Of a stretch of DNA of 64,000 nt, positions 32,221 through 41,844 are shown in pieces; the first letter of the stretch is position 1; every line of letters begins with the position of its first letter. The stretch spans positions 1,335,731 to 1,399,730 of the forward strand of contig NZ_BMXF01000001.1 of assembly GCF_014651615.1 (NCBI RefSeq), in the 5' to 3' direction. A program made the position numbers and the translations under genes. This stretch comes from Persicitalea jodogahamensis (GTDB taxonomy: Bacteria > Bacteroidota > Bacteroidia > Cytophagales > Spirosomataceae). The notes below the pieces were generated by a model. It saw nothing but the letters and a program-made list of their open reading frames with translations, did not search any database and was not told where the DNA came from.

Positions 32221-35200
32221 TTAAAACTTAACTGTCACGCCACCCATAATTGTTTTGACCTGCGGAAGAGTGAAGAAATCGATTCCCTGCGCAGTGGTCG
32301 AGCCGTCCAGCGTACTTACTTCGGGGTCGGGGCCGGAGTAGGCGGTGAGCGTCCAGAGGTTGGTGGCCGAGGCAAAGACCCGTACACTCCCCATCTTGGC
32401 CCTAGTGACCCAGCGAGCGGGCAGGTTGTAGCCGAGCGAAATGTTTTTCAAGCGCAGGTAGGAGCCGTCTTCCAGAAAGCGGCTGCTGTGAAAACTGTTA
32501 TAGGTGTTGCCCAGCACGTACCGCGGAATATCCGTCACGTCGCCTTCCTGCTGCCACCGCCGCAGGGCCGCGATGCTTTGGTTGTCCTGAATATCCGATC
32601 CGGTGTTAAGGAGTGAGGTATTGGTAAAGTTGAGAATCTTATTACCGTACATGAACTGAAAAAACACGCTCAGGTCGAAACCTTTGTAAGAAACGCTATT
32701 GGTGAATCCGCCAAATAATTTGGGTTGAGCATTGCCGATCACCTGTCCATCTTCAGGGGAGATGCGTCCGTCGCCATTGACATCCTCATAAATAGCGTCG
32801 CCCGTGGCGGGGTCAACCCCCATGAATTTCAGTCCCCAGAAAGTACCCAATGGTTGTCCCTGCAATACGGCATTGGTTCCGCCTACGCCGTTGCCCGAAT
32901 AGCCCCGGAACAAAGTGTCCTGGTTGGCCAGCATAGCCACGTTATTGACATTATGGGTAAGGTTCAGGTCGGTACTCCAACGCACTTCACGGTCCACATT
33001 GACGGAAGAGAGGGTAAGTTCAACTCCTCTGTTGGATATCTGACCAATGTTACCCTGGATACTACCAAAACCAGTCGTGAGGGGAATCGGCTCGGCGAAG
33101 AGCAGATTGTCGGTTAAGTTGCTATACGCATCGGCAGTGACCGAAAAGCGGCCGTTCCAGAAAGAAGCGTCGAAGCCTACATTGGCTTCGCGGGTGCGTT
33201 CCCACTGTAAGTTAGGGTTGCTGAGGTTGTTAGGCCCAACGCCCGTAGCGCCGTTGTAGGTGGCACTAGCCCAGGTACCCAGGTACTGAAAATTACCAAT
33301 GCGCTCGTTACCCGTGAATCCAAAACTACCACGCAGTTTTAGGTCGCTGATAAAGCGTGCATTTTCCATGAACTTCTCCTGCGAGATCCGCCAACCCGCC
33401 GAGGCCGAGGGGAAAAGTCCGAAACGGCGGTTTTGGCCGAAGCGCGAAGAGCCATCGTAGCGGGAGGTGAAGCCCAGCAGGTAGCGATCCTTGTAGTCGT
33501 ACTTTACTTCCCCAAAAAATGAAAGCAAACCGTTTTGGCCGAAGAATGAACCACCGGCGTCCACGATACCCGCAGAATTGATATAGGTAAAGTCGTCGCT
33601 TGGGAAAAGACGCCCCGTTACGTCGGAAGAACGCCCCTGTGAGTGGATGATTTCGTTACCCAGCAGTACATTGAAGTGATGATTTTCGTTGAGCGAGAGG
33701 TAGTAGGTCAGTACGTTGGAGTTGATGAGCGTGTAGGAAGTACTGGTGATGTACACCCCGTACCCTTTTCCACCGACGCCCTGCAGAAAGCCGCCAATGG
33801 CCGTGCCTGACGACTCGTACTGGTCTTCTTCTGCGTTGTTGTAATCCATGCTAAACTTCGTACGGAAGCGCAGGTTCTTGATGATTTCGTAATCAGCATT
33901 CACACCGACAATCATTTTCAGACCGTGGGTCACGAAGCGCGGCAGTACCGCCTGGGCTACGGGGTTGAAGTTAGGGAAGCCCGCGTATCCTATGCTGTTG
34001 GGGCCGTACAATTGCCCCTGCTCATTGAATGGGGCATAGAATGGCAGACTCTTGATGGCTCCGGAATAGACACCGTCCAGAAAGTTGTCGCCTTTCACGC
34101 GGTTGTTTTTACTGATGGCCATGTTGATGTTGGCACCGAAGCTTAGCTTGGAGGTAGCTTTATGGTCGAGGTTGAGTGCCCCGCTATACCGCGTAAAGCG
34201 GTTGTTGAGCTGTACTCCTTCTTCGTCACGTACGCTGCCGCTCAGGTAGAACCGGGTGCGGTCATTACCCCCGGCGGCTGAGATCTGATACTGTTGCAAT
34301 ATACCTTGCCGAAGTACCGCATCGACCCAGTCGGTGTCCACGCCGTCAGTCACGCCCGCAATAATACCCTGCTTGTCCGGATCCTGGCCAGCGTTGGTAA
34401 TGGCCTCCCGCTGCAGTTCGACGAGTTGGGAAGAATTGAGGAGTTGCGGACGCTTGATAATCTGGGTGACACCCCGCTGTACATCAGCCGTGATAGTGGT
34501 TTTATTATTCCGGCCGCGCTTGGTGGTGATAATGACCACACCGTTGGCCCCTCGGGACCCATAAATCGCCTTGGCCGAAGCATCTTTCAAAACTTCCAGG
34601 GACTCGATATCATTGGGGTTGATGATGGCTAGTGTATTGTCGCGCTGGCCACCAAAATCCCGTCCCGAGACTGCCCCCACCTGGACCGGCACGCCGTCCA
34701 CGATGAAAAGCGGTGAGTTGGAAGCCGAGATGGAAGTGTTGCCCCGGATTCGGATGGAAATCCCGCCGCCGGGCGTACCCGACGACTGCGACACCTGCAC
34801 TCCCGCGGCCCGGCCCTGCAGGGCCTGATCGACACCCACCACGGGTACATCTTTGTAAACATCGCTTTTAATGGAAGCAATCGAACCGATGACATCTTTG
34901 CGCTGAGTTTGATTGTAGCCAGTCACCACCACCTGATTCAGCTCGGTGGCGCTTTCAGCCATCTCGACGTTAACGACTGAGCGATTAGTACCGACCGTGA
35001 TTTCCTGGGGTTCGAGTCCGATGAAGGAAAAGGCCAACGTGACTGTACCGGATGTTGGAATAGAAAGGCGATATTGGCCTTCGGCATCGGCACTGGTACC
35101 ATTGGTGGTACCTTTCACAAGTACGCTGACACCGGGTAGGGGGGAGCCGTCGGCCACCGAAGTCACCTTACCTGTGATAACCCGCTGCGCCAGCACACCA

Positions 35201-35259
35201 AAGGAGATACCAGTAAGGAGAAGACAAAGCAGCCAAATTCGACCGTAGTATTTCATCAT
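32221..35259 (-). CDS. SusC/RagA family TonB-dependent transporter 1
   Basis: A 1012-residue outer-membrane receptor: signal peptide (to about 25), a carboxypeptidase-regulatory-like domain (VITGKVTSVADGSPLPGVSV, about 27-46), a plug with the SusC signature (NQVVVTGYNQTQRKDVIGS and IRIRGNTSI), and a 22-strand barrel ending in the terminal aromatic VTVKF. It imports ligands with energy from TonB-ExbBD, together with SusD 1. It is the first gene of the protease-linked operon. A TTTG-N19-TATTTTG promoter lies about 80 bp upstream. Two adjacent ATGs begin the frame. Confidence 0.95.
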   Translation of the reverse strand: MMKYYGRIWLLCLLLTGISFGVLAQRVITGKVTSVADGSPLPGVSVLVKGTTNGTSADAEGQYRLSIPTSGTVTLAFSFIGLEPQEITVGTNRSVVNVEMAESATELNQVVVTGYNQTQRKDVIGSIASIKSDVYKDVPVVGVDQALQGRAAGVQVSQSSGTPGGGISIRIRGNTSISASNSPLFIVDGVPVQVGAVSGRDFGGQRDNTLAIINPNDIESLEVLKDASAKAIYGSRGANGVVIITTKRGRNNKTTITADVQRGVTQIIKRPQLLNSSQLVELQREAITNAGQDPDKQGIIAGVTDGVDTDWVDAVLRQGILQQYQISAAGGNDRTRFYLSGSVRDEEGVQLNNRFTRYSGALNLDHKATSKLSFGANINMAISKNNRVKGDNFLDGVYSGAIKSLPFYAPFNEQGQLYGPNSIGYAGFPNFNPVAQAVLPRFVTHGLKMIVGVNADYEIIKNLRFRTKFSMDYNNAEEDQYESSGTAIGGFLQGVGGKGYGVYITSTSYTLINSNVLTYYLSLNENHHFNVLLGNEIIHSQGRSSDVTGRLFPSDDFTYINSAGIVDAGGSFFGQNGLLSFFGEVKYDYKDRYLLGFTSRYDGSSRFGQNRRFGLFPSASAGWRISQEKFMENARFISDLKLRGSFGFTGNERIGNFQYLGTWASATYNGATGVGPNNLSNPNLQWERTREANVGFDASFWNGRFSVTADAYSNLTDNLLFAEPIPLTTGFGSIQGNIGQISNRGVELTLSSVNVDREVRWSTDLNLTHNVNNVAMLANQDTLFRGYSGNGVGGTNAVLQGQPLGTFWGLKFMGVDPATGDAIYEDVNGDGRISPEDGQVIGNAQPKLFGGFTNSVSYKGFDLSVFFQFMYGNKILNFTNTSLLNTGSDIQDNQSIAALRRWQQEGDVTDIPRYVLGNTYNSFHSSRFLEDGSYLRLKNISLGYNLPARWVTRAKMGSVRVFASATNLWTLTAYSGPDPEVSTLDGSTTAQGIDFFTLPQVKTIMGGVTVKF

Positions 35260-35337
35260 GTAGTTAGTAAAGATAGCAGGCGATAGGTTATGAGTTAGCT
35301 CTGGGACCGTTGTGATAGTTCATTTTACATAACTACG

Positions 35338-35367
35338 CAAAATAGGCCCTTTTCAGTTGCGGACAAA
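35338..35367 (-). promoter_or_regulatory. Promoter of the SusC 1 operon
   Basis: On the minus strand TTTG (plus 35364-35367), a spacer of 19 bases, then TATTTTG (plus 35338-35344), one base shorter than TAnnTTTG. The predicted leader is about 70 bases. The 308-bp gap 35260-35567 otherwise holds the terminator of the upstream operon; nothing else is seen in it. Confidence 0.5.
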
Positions 35368-35473
35368 AGAATATTTAGTGCCAGAAGGCAATCGTGGGCT
35401 AAATAACGACAGATAAAAGGATTTATTGAAATAATAATGAAGCCCGATTCATTCACTGGTTGTGGCATCGGTA

Positions 35474-35523
35474 TAAAACCAAAGAAGCGCTCTATTTTTT
35501 GAATGAGCGCTTCTTTGGTTTTA
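35474..35523. terminator. Strong bidirectional hairpin terminator between the two SusCD operons
   Basis: A perfect 19-bp stem (35474-35492 with 35505-35523, core CCAAAGAAGCGCTC) and a 12-base loop. The outer stem is A/T-rich, giving a TTTT run at either 3' side. It lies 44 bp after the SusD 2 stop and ends that leftward operon, insulating the SusC 1 promoter. Confidence 0.85.
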
Positions 35524-35567
35524 CAGTAAGGAGATTGTCAGTAAACAGTTATAATGATTTCTGACTA

Positions 35568-36935
35568 TCAATATCCGGGATTCTGGGTAAGATTGGCGTT
35601 GGCGTCAGTTTCGCGTAGTGGAATGGGGTACACCAATTTGGGGGAGTCAAAAGCCAGTCCTCCCACTGTTCCCTTAGTACGCTTGATGTCGTGAATCAGG
35701 TGTCCCTCGAAAGCCAATTCCAGGTGCCGTTCTTTCATGATAGCGCCGATCGTAAGTGAGGTTGCCGGAATAGCCGAAAGTCCGGCGCGGGCGCGGATCA
35801 GGTTGATATCACTTGCCGGGGAAGCCCCAATGCTACTGTCGTTGCGGAAGTTAGCCTCGGCGCGGGTAAGATACATCTCGGCCAGACGCAGGATCTTGAT
35901 ATTGCCGTACTGGTTTATCCATTTTGAAGTGTACGTATTTCCATTTTCTGCCACGTAAAAAAGTTCAGCCCGGCGGTCACCATTTTCGTATAGGGCCAAA
36001 TGGGCGTCCTCGATGAGAATATCGCCGCGTCCGCCATATTCGGGCGCTCCGTAAAAGGTATTCAGGGCGTTAAGGCCGTCCTGAGAGGTGAGTTGGATGG
36101 CGAAAATATCCTCGGCCGTATTGAAGCCATTCTGGTTGACGCGCAGGTCGAAGACCTCCGCCGTATTGACCAGTGAATACTTTTTTGAATCGATGACCCG
36201 CGTAGCGGCGTTTGCTGCCTCAGGGTACTTTTGCTGCATCATGTACACCCGCGACAACATACCCGCTGCTGCGTACTTGGTAGCAAAGAAACCGTTGCTT
36301 TCGGGCAGCTTGGTTTCTGCTTCGGTCAGGTCTTTGATCACCTGGGCATAAACTTCGCTCACCGAATTACGGCTTACTTTGGCCTGCTCTGTGATTTCAA
36401 CCGTGGGTTCCAGCACCAGCGGTACGCCGGGATTGGCCGAAGGTGTGCCGTCGGTCCAGGCTTTGGCGTAATTGCGCACCAGCTCGAAATAAAGGGTACC
36501 CCGTATGAACTTGGCCTCACCCTCCACGCGGGCCCGGTCGCCCTCAGTGACCACGTCGAGGTTGGCCAGTACATTGTTGGCGATATTGATCGCGCGGTAA
36601 GAATCCAGCCAGGTGACCTCGGCCTGGCCGTTGTTGACGAGCATACTTTTACGAAATATCTCATCCGGTGCCACAAAAGTACCATCAAAGAAAATCTCGC
36701 CGTTGTCGCCCAGCAAGTCAGCATCCCGCTGAATGTTGCCGCCGTATACATCCAGGTCGCCAAGGGCATCGTAAGCGCCCACAAGAAGCGCTGCTACGTC
36801 ACCGGAGGTAGCAACTGCCGCCCCGGCATCGATGGTATTGACGGGCTTCACGTCGAGTTGACTCGCGCAGCCACCAAGCAGCAACAGGCTGCCCGTCAGT
36901 GCGTAGGGAAGAATATTTTTAAATAAATAAGCCAT
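35568..36935 (-). CDS. SusD/RagB family nutrient-binding lipoprotein 2
   Basis: A 455-residue lipoprotein with lipobox LGGC (cysteine 23). The helical N-terminal half includes VAALLVGAYDALGD and GEAKFIRGTLYFELVRNYAKAW. C-terminal SusD motifs are LRLAEMYLTRAEANFR, INLIRARAGL, ERHLELAFEGHLIHDIKR and a final YPIPLRETDAN. It is encoded 105 bp after its SusC partner and followed by a strong terminator, so this is a minimal two-gene SusCD unit. No enzyme, sensor or lipoprotein gene accompanies it, and the substrate cannot be inferred. Confidence 0.95.
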   Translation of the reverse strand: MAYLFKNILPYALTGSLLLLGGCASQLDVKPVNTIDAGAAVATSGDVAALLVGAYDALGDLDVYGGNIQRDADLLGDNGEIFFDGTFVAPDEIFRKSMLVNNGQAEVTWLDSYRAINIANNVLANLDVVTEGDRARVEGEAKFIRGTLYFELVRNYAKAWTDGTPSANPGVPLVLEPTVEITEQAKVSRNSVSEVYAQVIKDLTEAETKLPESNGFFATKYAAAGMLSRVYMMQQKYPEAANAATRVIDSKKYSLVNTAEVFDLRVNQNGFNTAEDIFAIQLTSQDGLNALNTFYGAPEYGGRGDILIEDAHLALYENGDRRAELFYVAENGNTYTSKWINQYGNIKILRLAEMYLTRAEANFRNDSSIGASPASDINLIRARAGLSAIPATSLTIGAIMKERHLELAFEGHLIHDIKRTKGTVGGLAFDSPKLVYPIPLRETDANANLTQNPGY

Positions 36936-37040
36936 TTGAATAGTAAATTATGACGGGGTCCGGTGCGCCGGAACAACCCGTGGAATGATGAAATGAAAAC
37001 CTGTGTTCGGAACGGATGGGATTATCCATTTTTTTTAAAA

Positions 37041-40000
37041 CTAAAATCCTAAGTTGATTCCGACGATAATGGTCTTTGCCTGTGGCGCGGAGTAAAAATC
37101 GTTGCCCAGTCCGATGTTACCCGCCAGATAATCGGCGTTCACTTCGGGGTCCCAACCTGTGTATTTGGTAAAAGTGAGTAGGTTCTGACCTGTCACATAC
37201 ACCCGCACACGGTCCAATTTGACACGATTCGTGATTGCTGACGGCAGGTTGTACGATAGCGTGGCGTTTTTCAGGCGCAGGTAATCGCCACGCTGTAAAT
37301 AACGCGAGGATTCTGCCGTACCATTGGCCCCGAAGAGCCGGGCTTGCGGTACATTGGTAATGTCACCCGGTTTCTGCCAGCGGTCAAGTTGATCAACCGT
37401 CTGGTTGTCAAAGAAATCGCCGTTGGCCGACTGGAATTTGCCGCCACCGTTGTATATGTCGTTGCCCGTCTGTCCTTGAAACAATATGTTGAATTCAAGT
37501 CCTTTGTAAGCAAAGCTGTTGCTTATGCCGCCGATAAGCTTCGGATTGGGGTTCCCGATTATAACGCGCTGCGCTTCGTTGGGGTTGTTCGTCGTCGTAC
37601 GATCGAAAGTACCGTCGGGTCGCTCGTCGTTTCTATAATACAGGGCGTCGCCGTTGTCGGGGTCTACACCGGCATACTCAATGCTGAAAAACGAGCCGAT
37701 GGGCTGGCCTTCCACCGCGCGGTTGATGAACCCTCCCGTGATGACCTGGCCGTCAAGATTCACGATTTTGTTGCGGTTGGCCGACAAGTTCAGCGAGGTA
37801 TTCCACTTGAATGCCCCGGTGGTGTTGTCAGACCGCAACACAAACTCCCAGCCCTTGTTTTCAAGGTTTCCGATGTTACGAAGCTGAGTACGGAAGCCCG
37901 AAGTACCCGGTACATTGACGTTGAGCAACAGATCGCGCGTATTCTTGATATAATAATCGACTTCACCTGAAAGCCTTCCCGAGAACAGGCCGAATTCCAG
38001 CCCGATATCTGTCTGGGTAGTTTGTTCCCAACGGAGGTCGGGATTCTCGATTTGCTCCGGCCGTTGGCCGGGAACGCCTGCGTAGCCCGCATCGCCCCGG
38101 TACAACCCGTAGGAGTCGAAGTTGCCGATTTCGGCGTTGCCCGTAAGACCGTAGCTGCCCCTGAGTTTGAGCAAGCTGAGCGTGGGGATGCCTTCCATAA
38201 ACGACTCTTCCGTGATAATCCAGCCGACTGATGCTGCCGGAAAAAATCCGTAGCGGTTGTTGGCCCCGAAGCGCGACGAGCCATCCACGCGGCCGCTGAC
38301 CGAAAGCAGGTACTTGTTTTCAAAACGGTAGTTGGCCCGGGCAAAGTAGGAGAGGAAGCTGAAATTACTGCCCGACGAACTACCCGCTGTGATGTTGGCC
38401 GACGAGATTATTTTGGTGTAGGCATTGGAGGGGAACTCCTGCCCCGTGACGGAATTGAAGGAGGCCTCTGACTTCTGGAATGTCATACCTAGGGTGGCGT
38501 CCACATCATGCCGGTCGGCAAACGTGTGACCGAGCGTAAAAAAGTTGTTGGAAGTGTAGTTGGTAACCTGTGCCCAGGAACTGAACCCAAGGCCGTTGGG
38601 TGCTCCGGTGTTACGGGAAGTCTCTTTACCAAAGTACTGATCCTCGTTCAGGTTGTAAATATCGGTACCTACCTCGGAGCGGAATTTGAGCCAGTTGGCA
38701 AACCTGTATTCAGCAAAAATATTACCGATGGTACGGTAAGAGGTGGAAACGTTGGACGAAAAGTCGCGGTTGAGGAGCGGATTGAAATATAAGGTATAGT
38801 TGCCGCTCAGCTCGTTCGTACGCGGGTCGATGACTGGGGTAATGGGTGGCAGGGCTATAATTTGCAAGGGGGTCGAGAAGGCGTTGTCATTCGACAGGCG
38901 GCCATTCACCGTGCGGGCCAGGTTTACGTTCACCCCCAGCGTGAGGCGGTCGGTGGCTTTATGGTCGAGGTTGACGCGACCACTCAGGCGTTTGAACGAG
39001 TTTTTGATCAAAATCCCTTTTTGGTCAAGAGCCTGCGCCGAAACAAAGAAACGGGTCTTGTCATCCCCGCCGCTGGCGCTGATGTCGAATTGCCCCATCG
39101 GGGCCTTTTGGAAAGCTTCCGCCTGCCAGTCGGTATCGATGGTGCCATTTTCCCAGCCTGCCTGATCGCCTGCGGCGTATCGCGTGAAGCGACTGTAGGT
39201 GCTGCCCGTCAAATACGATTCTGGCAGGTACCCTGCGTCGATCCCGTTCTGAACGGCTTCTGAAAACAACTCAACATACTGAGCGGTGTTGAGCCACTGC
39301 CGCAGGCGCGTAGGCTTGCTGCTGCCCATCTGGTAGCTGACGTTGAATTTCGTCTTGCCCGATTTTCCTTTCTTGGTCGTAATCAGTACCACGCCATTGG
39401 ACGCGCGTGCCCCATAAATTGCGGCGGCAGAAGCATCCTTTAAAATGTCGATGGACTCGATGTCATTGAAATTAATGTCGGCCAGCGGATTCTGCGGTGC
39501 CGTACTCGTACCCTGGTCGCGGCTCGTAAGTGGAATGCCGTCCAGCACGTAGAGCGGCTCATTGCTGGCCGTCACCGACGACGAGCCCCGAATGCGCATT
39601 TGCATTCCCTGGCCCAATTTACCATTGAGAGAGGTAACCTGCACCCCGGCGGCCCGGCCCTGCAAGGCCTGCTCAAAGGTGGTAACGGGAGTGTTGGCGA
39701 TCTCAGCCCCGCTCACCTTGGCAATGTTACCCGTCAGGTTACGCTTTGACTGCGTACCGTAGCCTGTCACCACTACCTCGCTCAGCGAGCGGATGTCACC
39801 CGCGAGTTGCACATTAATGGTGCTGGAACTACCTACGGCGATTTCCTGCGGAATAAAACCTACAAAACTAAAAATAAGTACTGCGTTTGGGGCGGCTTCT
39901 ATGCTATAGCCACCAGTGGCGTCGGTTTGCGTCCCCCGCTGAGTACCTTTGACCTGGACGCTGACACCCGGCAGCGAAGAACCGTCTTCAGCCGAGGTCA

Positions 40001-40088
40001 CTGTGCCTGTCACCCTGGCCTCTTGAGCCAACACGGCTGTGCAAAAGACAAGACAACATAAAAATGAGAGTAAACTGGTTCTTATCAT
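37041..40088 (-). CDS. SusC/RagA family TonB-dependent transporter 2
   Basis: A 1015-residue outer-membrane receptor: signal peptide (to about 21, ending VLAQ), a carboxypeptidase-regulatory-like domain (TGTVTSAEDGSSLPGVSVQV), a plug with SEVVVTGYGTQSKRNLTGN and MRIRGSSSV, and a long barrel ending IIVGINLGF with the terminal aromatic. It works with SusD 2 in TonB-driven import. It is clearly a paralogue of SusC 1 but diverged across most of the barrel, so the two pairs should carry different ligands. A -7 element lies 45 bp upstream of the start. Confidence 0.95.
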   Translation of the reverse strand: MIRTSLLSFLCCLVFCTAVLAQEARVTGTVTSAEDGSSLPGVSVQVKGTQRGTQTDATGGYSIEAAPNAVLIFSFVGFIPQEIAVGSSSTINVQLAGDIRSLSEVVVTGYGTQSKRNLTGNIAKVSGAEIANTPVTTFEQALQGRAAGVQVTSLNGKLGQGMQMRIRGSSSVTASNEPLYVLDGIPLTSRDQGTSTAPQNPLADINFNDIESIDILKDASAAAIYGARASNGVVLITTKKGKSGKTKFNVSYQMGSSKPTRLRQWLNTAQYVELFSEAVQNGIDAGYLPESYLTGSTYSRFTRYAAGDQAGWENGTIDTDWQAEAFQKAPMGQFDISASGGDDKTRFFVSAQALDQKGILIKNSFKRLSGRVNLDHKATDRLTLGVNVNLARTVNGRLSNDNAFSTPLQIIALPPITPVIDPRTNELSGNYTLYFNPLLNRDFSSNVSTSYRTIGNIFAEYRFANWLKFRSEVGTDIYNLNEDQYFGKETSRNTGAPNGLGFSSWAQVTNYTSNNFFTLGHTFADRHDVDATLGMTFQKSEASFNSVTGQEFPSNAYTKIISSANITAGSSSGSNFSFLSYFARANYRFENKYLLSVSGRVDGSSRFGANNRYGFFPAASVGWIITEESFMEGIPTLSLLKLRGSYGLTGNAEIGNFDSYGLYRGDAGYAGVPGQRPEQIENPDLRWEQTTQTDIGLEFGLFSGRLSGEVDYYIKNTRDLLLNVNVPGTSGFRTQLRNIGNLENKGWEFVLRSDNTTGAFKWNTSLNLSANRNKIVNLDGQVITGGFINRAVEGQPIGSFFSIEYAGVDPDNGDALYYRNDERPDGTFDRTTTNNPNEAQRVIIGNPNPKLIGGISNSFAYKGLEFNILFQGQTGNDIYNGGGKFQSANGDFFDNQTVDQLDRWQKPGDITNVPQARLFGANGTAESSRYLQRGDYLRLKNATLSYNLPSAITNRVKLDRVRVYVTGQNLLTFTKYTGWDPEVNADYLAGNIGLGNDFYSAPQAKTIIVGINLGF

Positions 40089-40132
40089 GAGATGAAGATT
40101 AGGTTTGGTTGATGATAAAATCTAAGTATAAG

Positions 40133-40140
40133 CAAAAATA
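40133..40140 (-). promoter_or_regulatory. -7 element for the SusC 2 operon
   Basis: Reads TATTTTTG on the minus strand, an exact TAnnTTTG match; the -33 element is not clear. An inverted repeat GTTAGCT/AGCTAAC (40167-40173 and 40200-40206) lies 27-66 bp further upstream and could be a regulator site. Confidence 0.45.
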
Positions 40141-40284
40141 CGTACCTTCAAATTAACCTCTGGAAGGTTAGCTAAATAATTCAAATAATTACATAATTAA
40201 GCTAACTTGTCAAAGACAAAGTGATTTGTGCAGAATATTGTTTTGCCAAACTGAATATTTTATTAGTACGAAACTCTGTGATCC

Positions 40285-40815
40285 TTGAAGCCTCGTTTTC
40301 CTCTGTATGTCCTGTCGCTGAGCTTTTTATTCGCTGTTTTGCCGGCAAAGAAAATAACAGCAAACCCAGCTGCGTTGACCGAATACACCGTTTGGCTGTT
40401 CCTGGACCCGGAATGTCCGATCTGTCAGAACTACACCTTACCCTTGCGGGAAATGCACGAAGAATACGCTGGTCGGGGTGTGGTATTCCGGGGGATATAT
40501 ACTTCGCCTGTCATCAAGAAAAGCGAAATCAAAGCGTTCCATAAAAAATACAAACTGCCTTTTCCAGGCGAAATCGATAAAAATTATACCCTCGCCAACC
40601 GCTGGGATGCCACGGTCACCCCCGAGGTAGTCGTAACTAGTCCCATCGGGGAGGTACTTTATCGTGGCGCTATCGACAATTGGTATTATGCCTTGGGCAA
40701 GAATCGCCCGGAACCTACCGAAAACTACCTGAAAAATGTGTTGGATGCAATCCTGGCGGGGACGCCCATTCCAAAAAGAAGAACGGAAGCGATAGGTTGC
40801 CTGATAAATCGGTAG
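40285..40815 (+). CDS. Periplasmic thioredoxin-like (redoxin) protein
   Basis: A 176-residue protein with an N-terminal signal sequence (about 1-26) and a thioredoxin-fold domain. The redox motif is C44-P-I-C47 in WLFLDPECPICQNY, the cis-proline region is VTPEVVV (about 110-116), and a later strand reads GEVLYRGAIDNWY. It resembles redoxin/AhpC-TSA family proteins of Bacteroidota with CPxC motifs that may act in copper or cytochrome handling; the substrate is not predictable. The start is TTG, since the first in-frame ATG is past the active site. It is convergent with the following lipoprotein gene, 28 bp apart. Confidence 0.75.
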   Translation: MKPRFPLYVLSLSFLFAVLPAKKITANPAALTEYTVWLFLDPECPICQNYTLPLREMHEEYAGRGVVFRGIYTSPVIKKSEIKAFHKKYKLPFPGEIDKNYTLANRWDATVTPEVVVTSPIGEVLYRGAIDNWYYALGKNRPEPTENYLKNVLDAILAGTPIPKRRTEAIGCLINR

Positions 40816-40843
40816 GGGAAAAGGCGATGCCGAAATCAGAACG

Positions 40844-41752
40844 TTACTTTCTCCTGAAGTACTGCAGCGCCACCCCCGAGGCGGTCCGCTTTTCGCTAAA
40901 TGTGTAGTAACCCTTCATTTCCCGATCGAAACAGACAGCTTCTCCCTGCGGCTCGAGTGCATAGGGAACAGGTTTGGTGGCTTCACGTACAAGCGTTTGT
41001 CCGATGGTTTCGCCCGCATTTCTCTTCCAAAAATAGACATTGGTGTAGTTACGAATTAGAATTTCCTGCCCGTCAGCCGAGATATCCCCACCCGTAGCCA
41101 GCAACAGGCCGGGTACTTTGCCGATGAATTCGGCGGTGATGGTCCCCTCCGTCGATTGAGGATATGGGATTCGGTAAAGCCGGGCACTTTCCAGTTCTTT
41201 GGTAACGATAAACAAATCTTTTGTGACAGGATCAAAGAGGAGGGTTTCGGCATCAGGCGAGCTATCGGGGTAGCGAAATTTGAACCGGGCGATTTTGTCC
41301 GGTACAAAACTCTCGTCCAGATTCTTCAATTCGGGGATTCGGTAGATGGTGTGTGTGCTGAAGGCCGGATTTGCGTCGTTGTTGCCAATATCAGCGACGT
41401 AGATGTAGCTGACATCATTTTCCGGACCGCCACCCACTGCGATATCCTCCCAATCGATGTTATTGATGCCTGGCGGACTGTAGCGACGGATATCTTTGCC
41501 GTCATGACTGATCAAAAACAGCTCGGCCTCGCTGCCTGCGTCCTCGTGGGTCCATAGATAGCCAGTGATGGTCCGGCTGTCAGCCAGACCCGAGGCTTCA
41601 TCGACCAGGCCGGGAGCCACCGGAAAGCGGTCGGGCACAGTCTGGAATTCATCTGACTTACTGTCGGGTGAAACAGGTTCTTTTTCCCAGCAAGCGGTAA
41701 TTGAACTGAGGATAAAAAGGAGGGAGAGTGTAACGGGGACGGATGATTTCAT
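40844..41752 (-). CDS. Putative beta-propeller lipoprotein, unknown function
   Basis: A 302-residue lipoprotein with lipobox SITAC (cysteine 21). The mature protein has repeated four-strand blades (for example YLWTHEDAGSEAELFLIS, YIYVADIGNNDAN, TLLFDPVTKDLFIVTKE, GGDISADGQEILIRNY), which suggest a six-bladed propeller. Acidic loops with DIGNND and SPDAETL could bind calcium or phosphate. I cannot assign an enzyme family with confidence. It is monocistronic between the convergent redoxin gene and the divergent aspS. Confidence 0.7.
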   Translation of the reverse strand: MKSSVPVTLSLLFILSSITACWEKEPVSPDSKSDEFQTVPDRFPVAPGLVDEASGLADSRTITGYLWTHEDAGSEAELFLISHDGKDIRRYSPPGINNIDWEDIAVGGGPENDVSYIYVADIGNNDANPAFSTHTIYRIPELKNLDESFVPDKIARFKFRYPDSSPDAETLLFDPVTKDLFIVTKELESARLYRIPYPQSTEGTITAEFIGKVPGLLLATGGDISADGQEILIRNYTNVYFWKRNAGETIGQTLVREATKPVPYALEPQGEAVCFDREMKGYYTFSEKRTASGVALQYFRRK

Positions 41753-41788
41753 AGCTTAACGATTCACGGTAGATTTGGTAAAATTACG

Positions 41789-41796
41789 TACTTTTG
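41789..41796 (+). promoter_or_regulatory. Probable aspS -7 element
   Basis: TACTTTTG, an exact TAnnTTTG match in the context CGTACTTTTGCCCCGC. It lies about 50 bases before the aspS ATG. A second match, TATTTTTG at 41834-41841, sits only 3 bases before the ATG. Confidence 0.5.
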
Positions 41797-41844
41797 CCCC
41801 GCAACTGCCCGGACCTCCGGTAAAAATTGAATTTATTTTTGACC

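Noticed and set aside
40167-40206. GTTAGCT/AGCTAAC inverted repeat upstream of SusC 2 as a proven operator
   Set aside because: Arms are only 7 bp with a 26-bp AT-rich spacer and no regulator gene is adjacent; too weak to list on its own.
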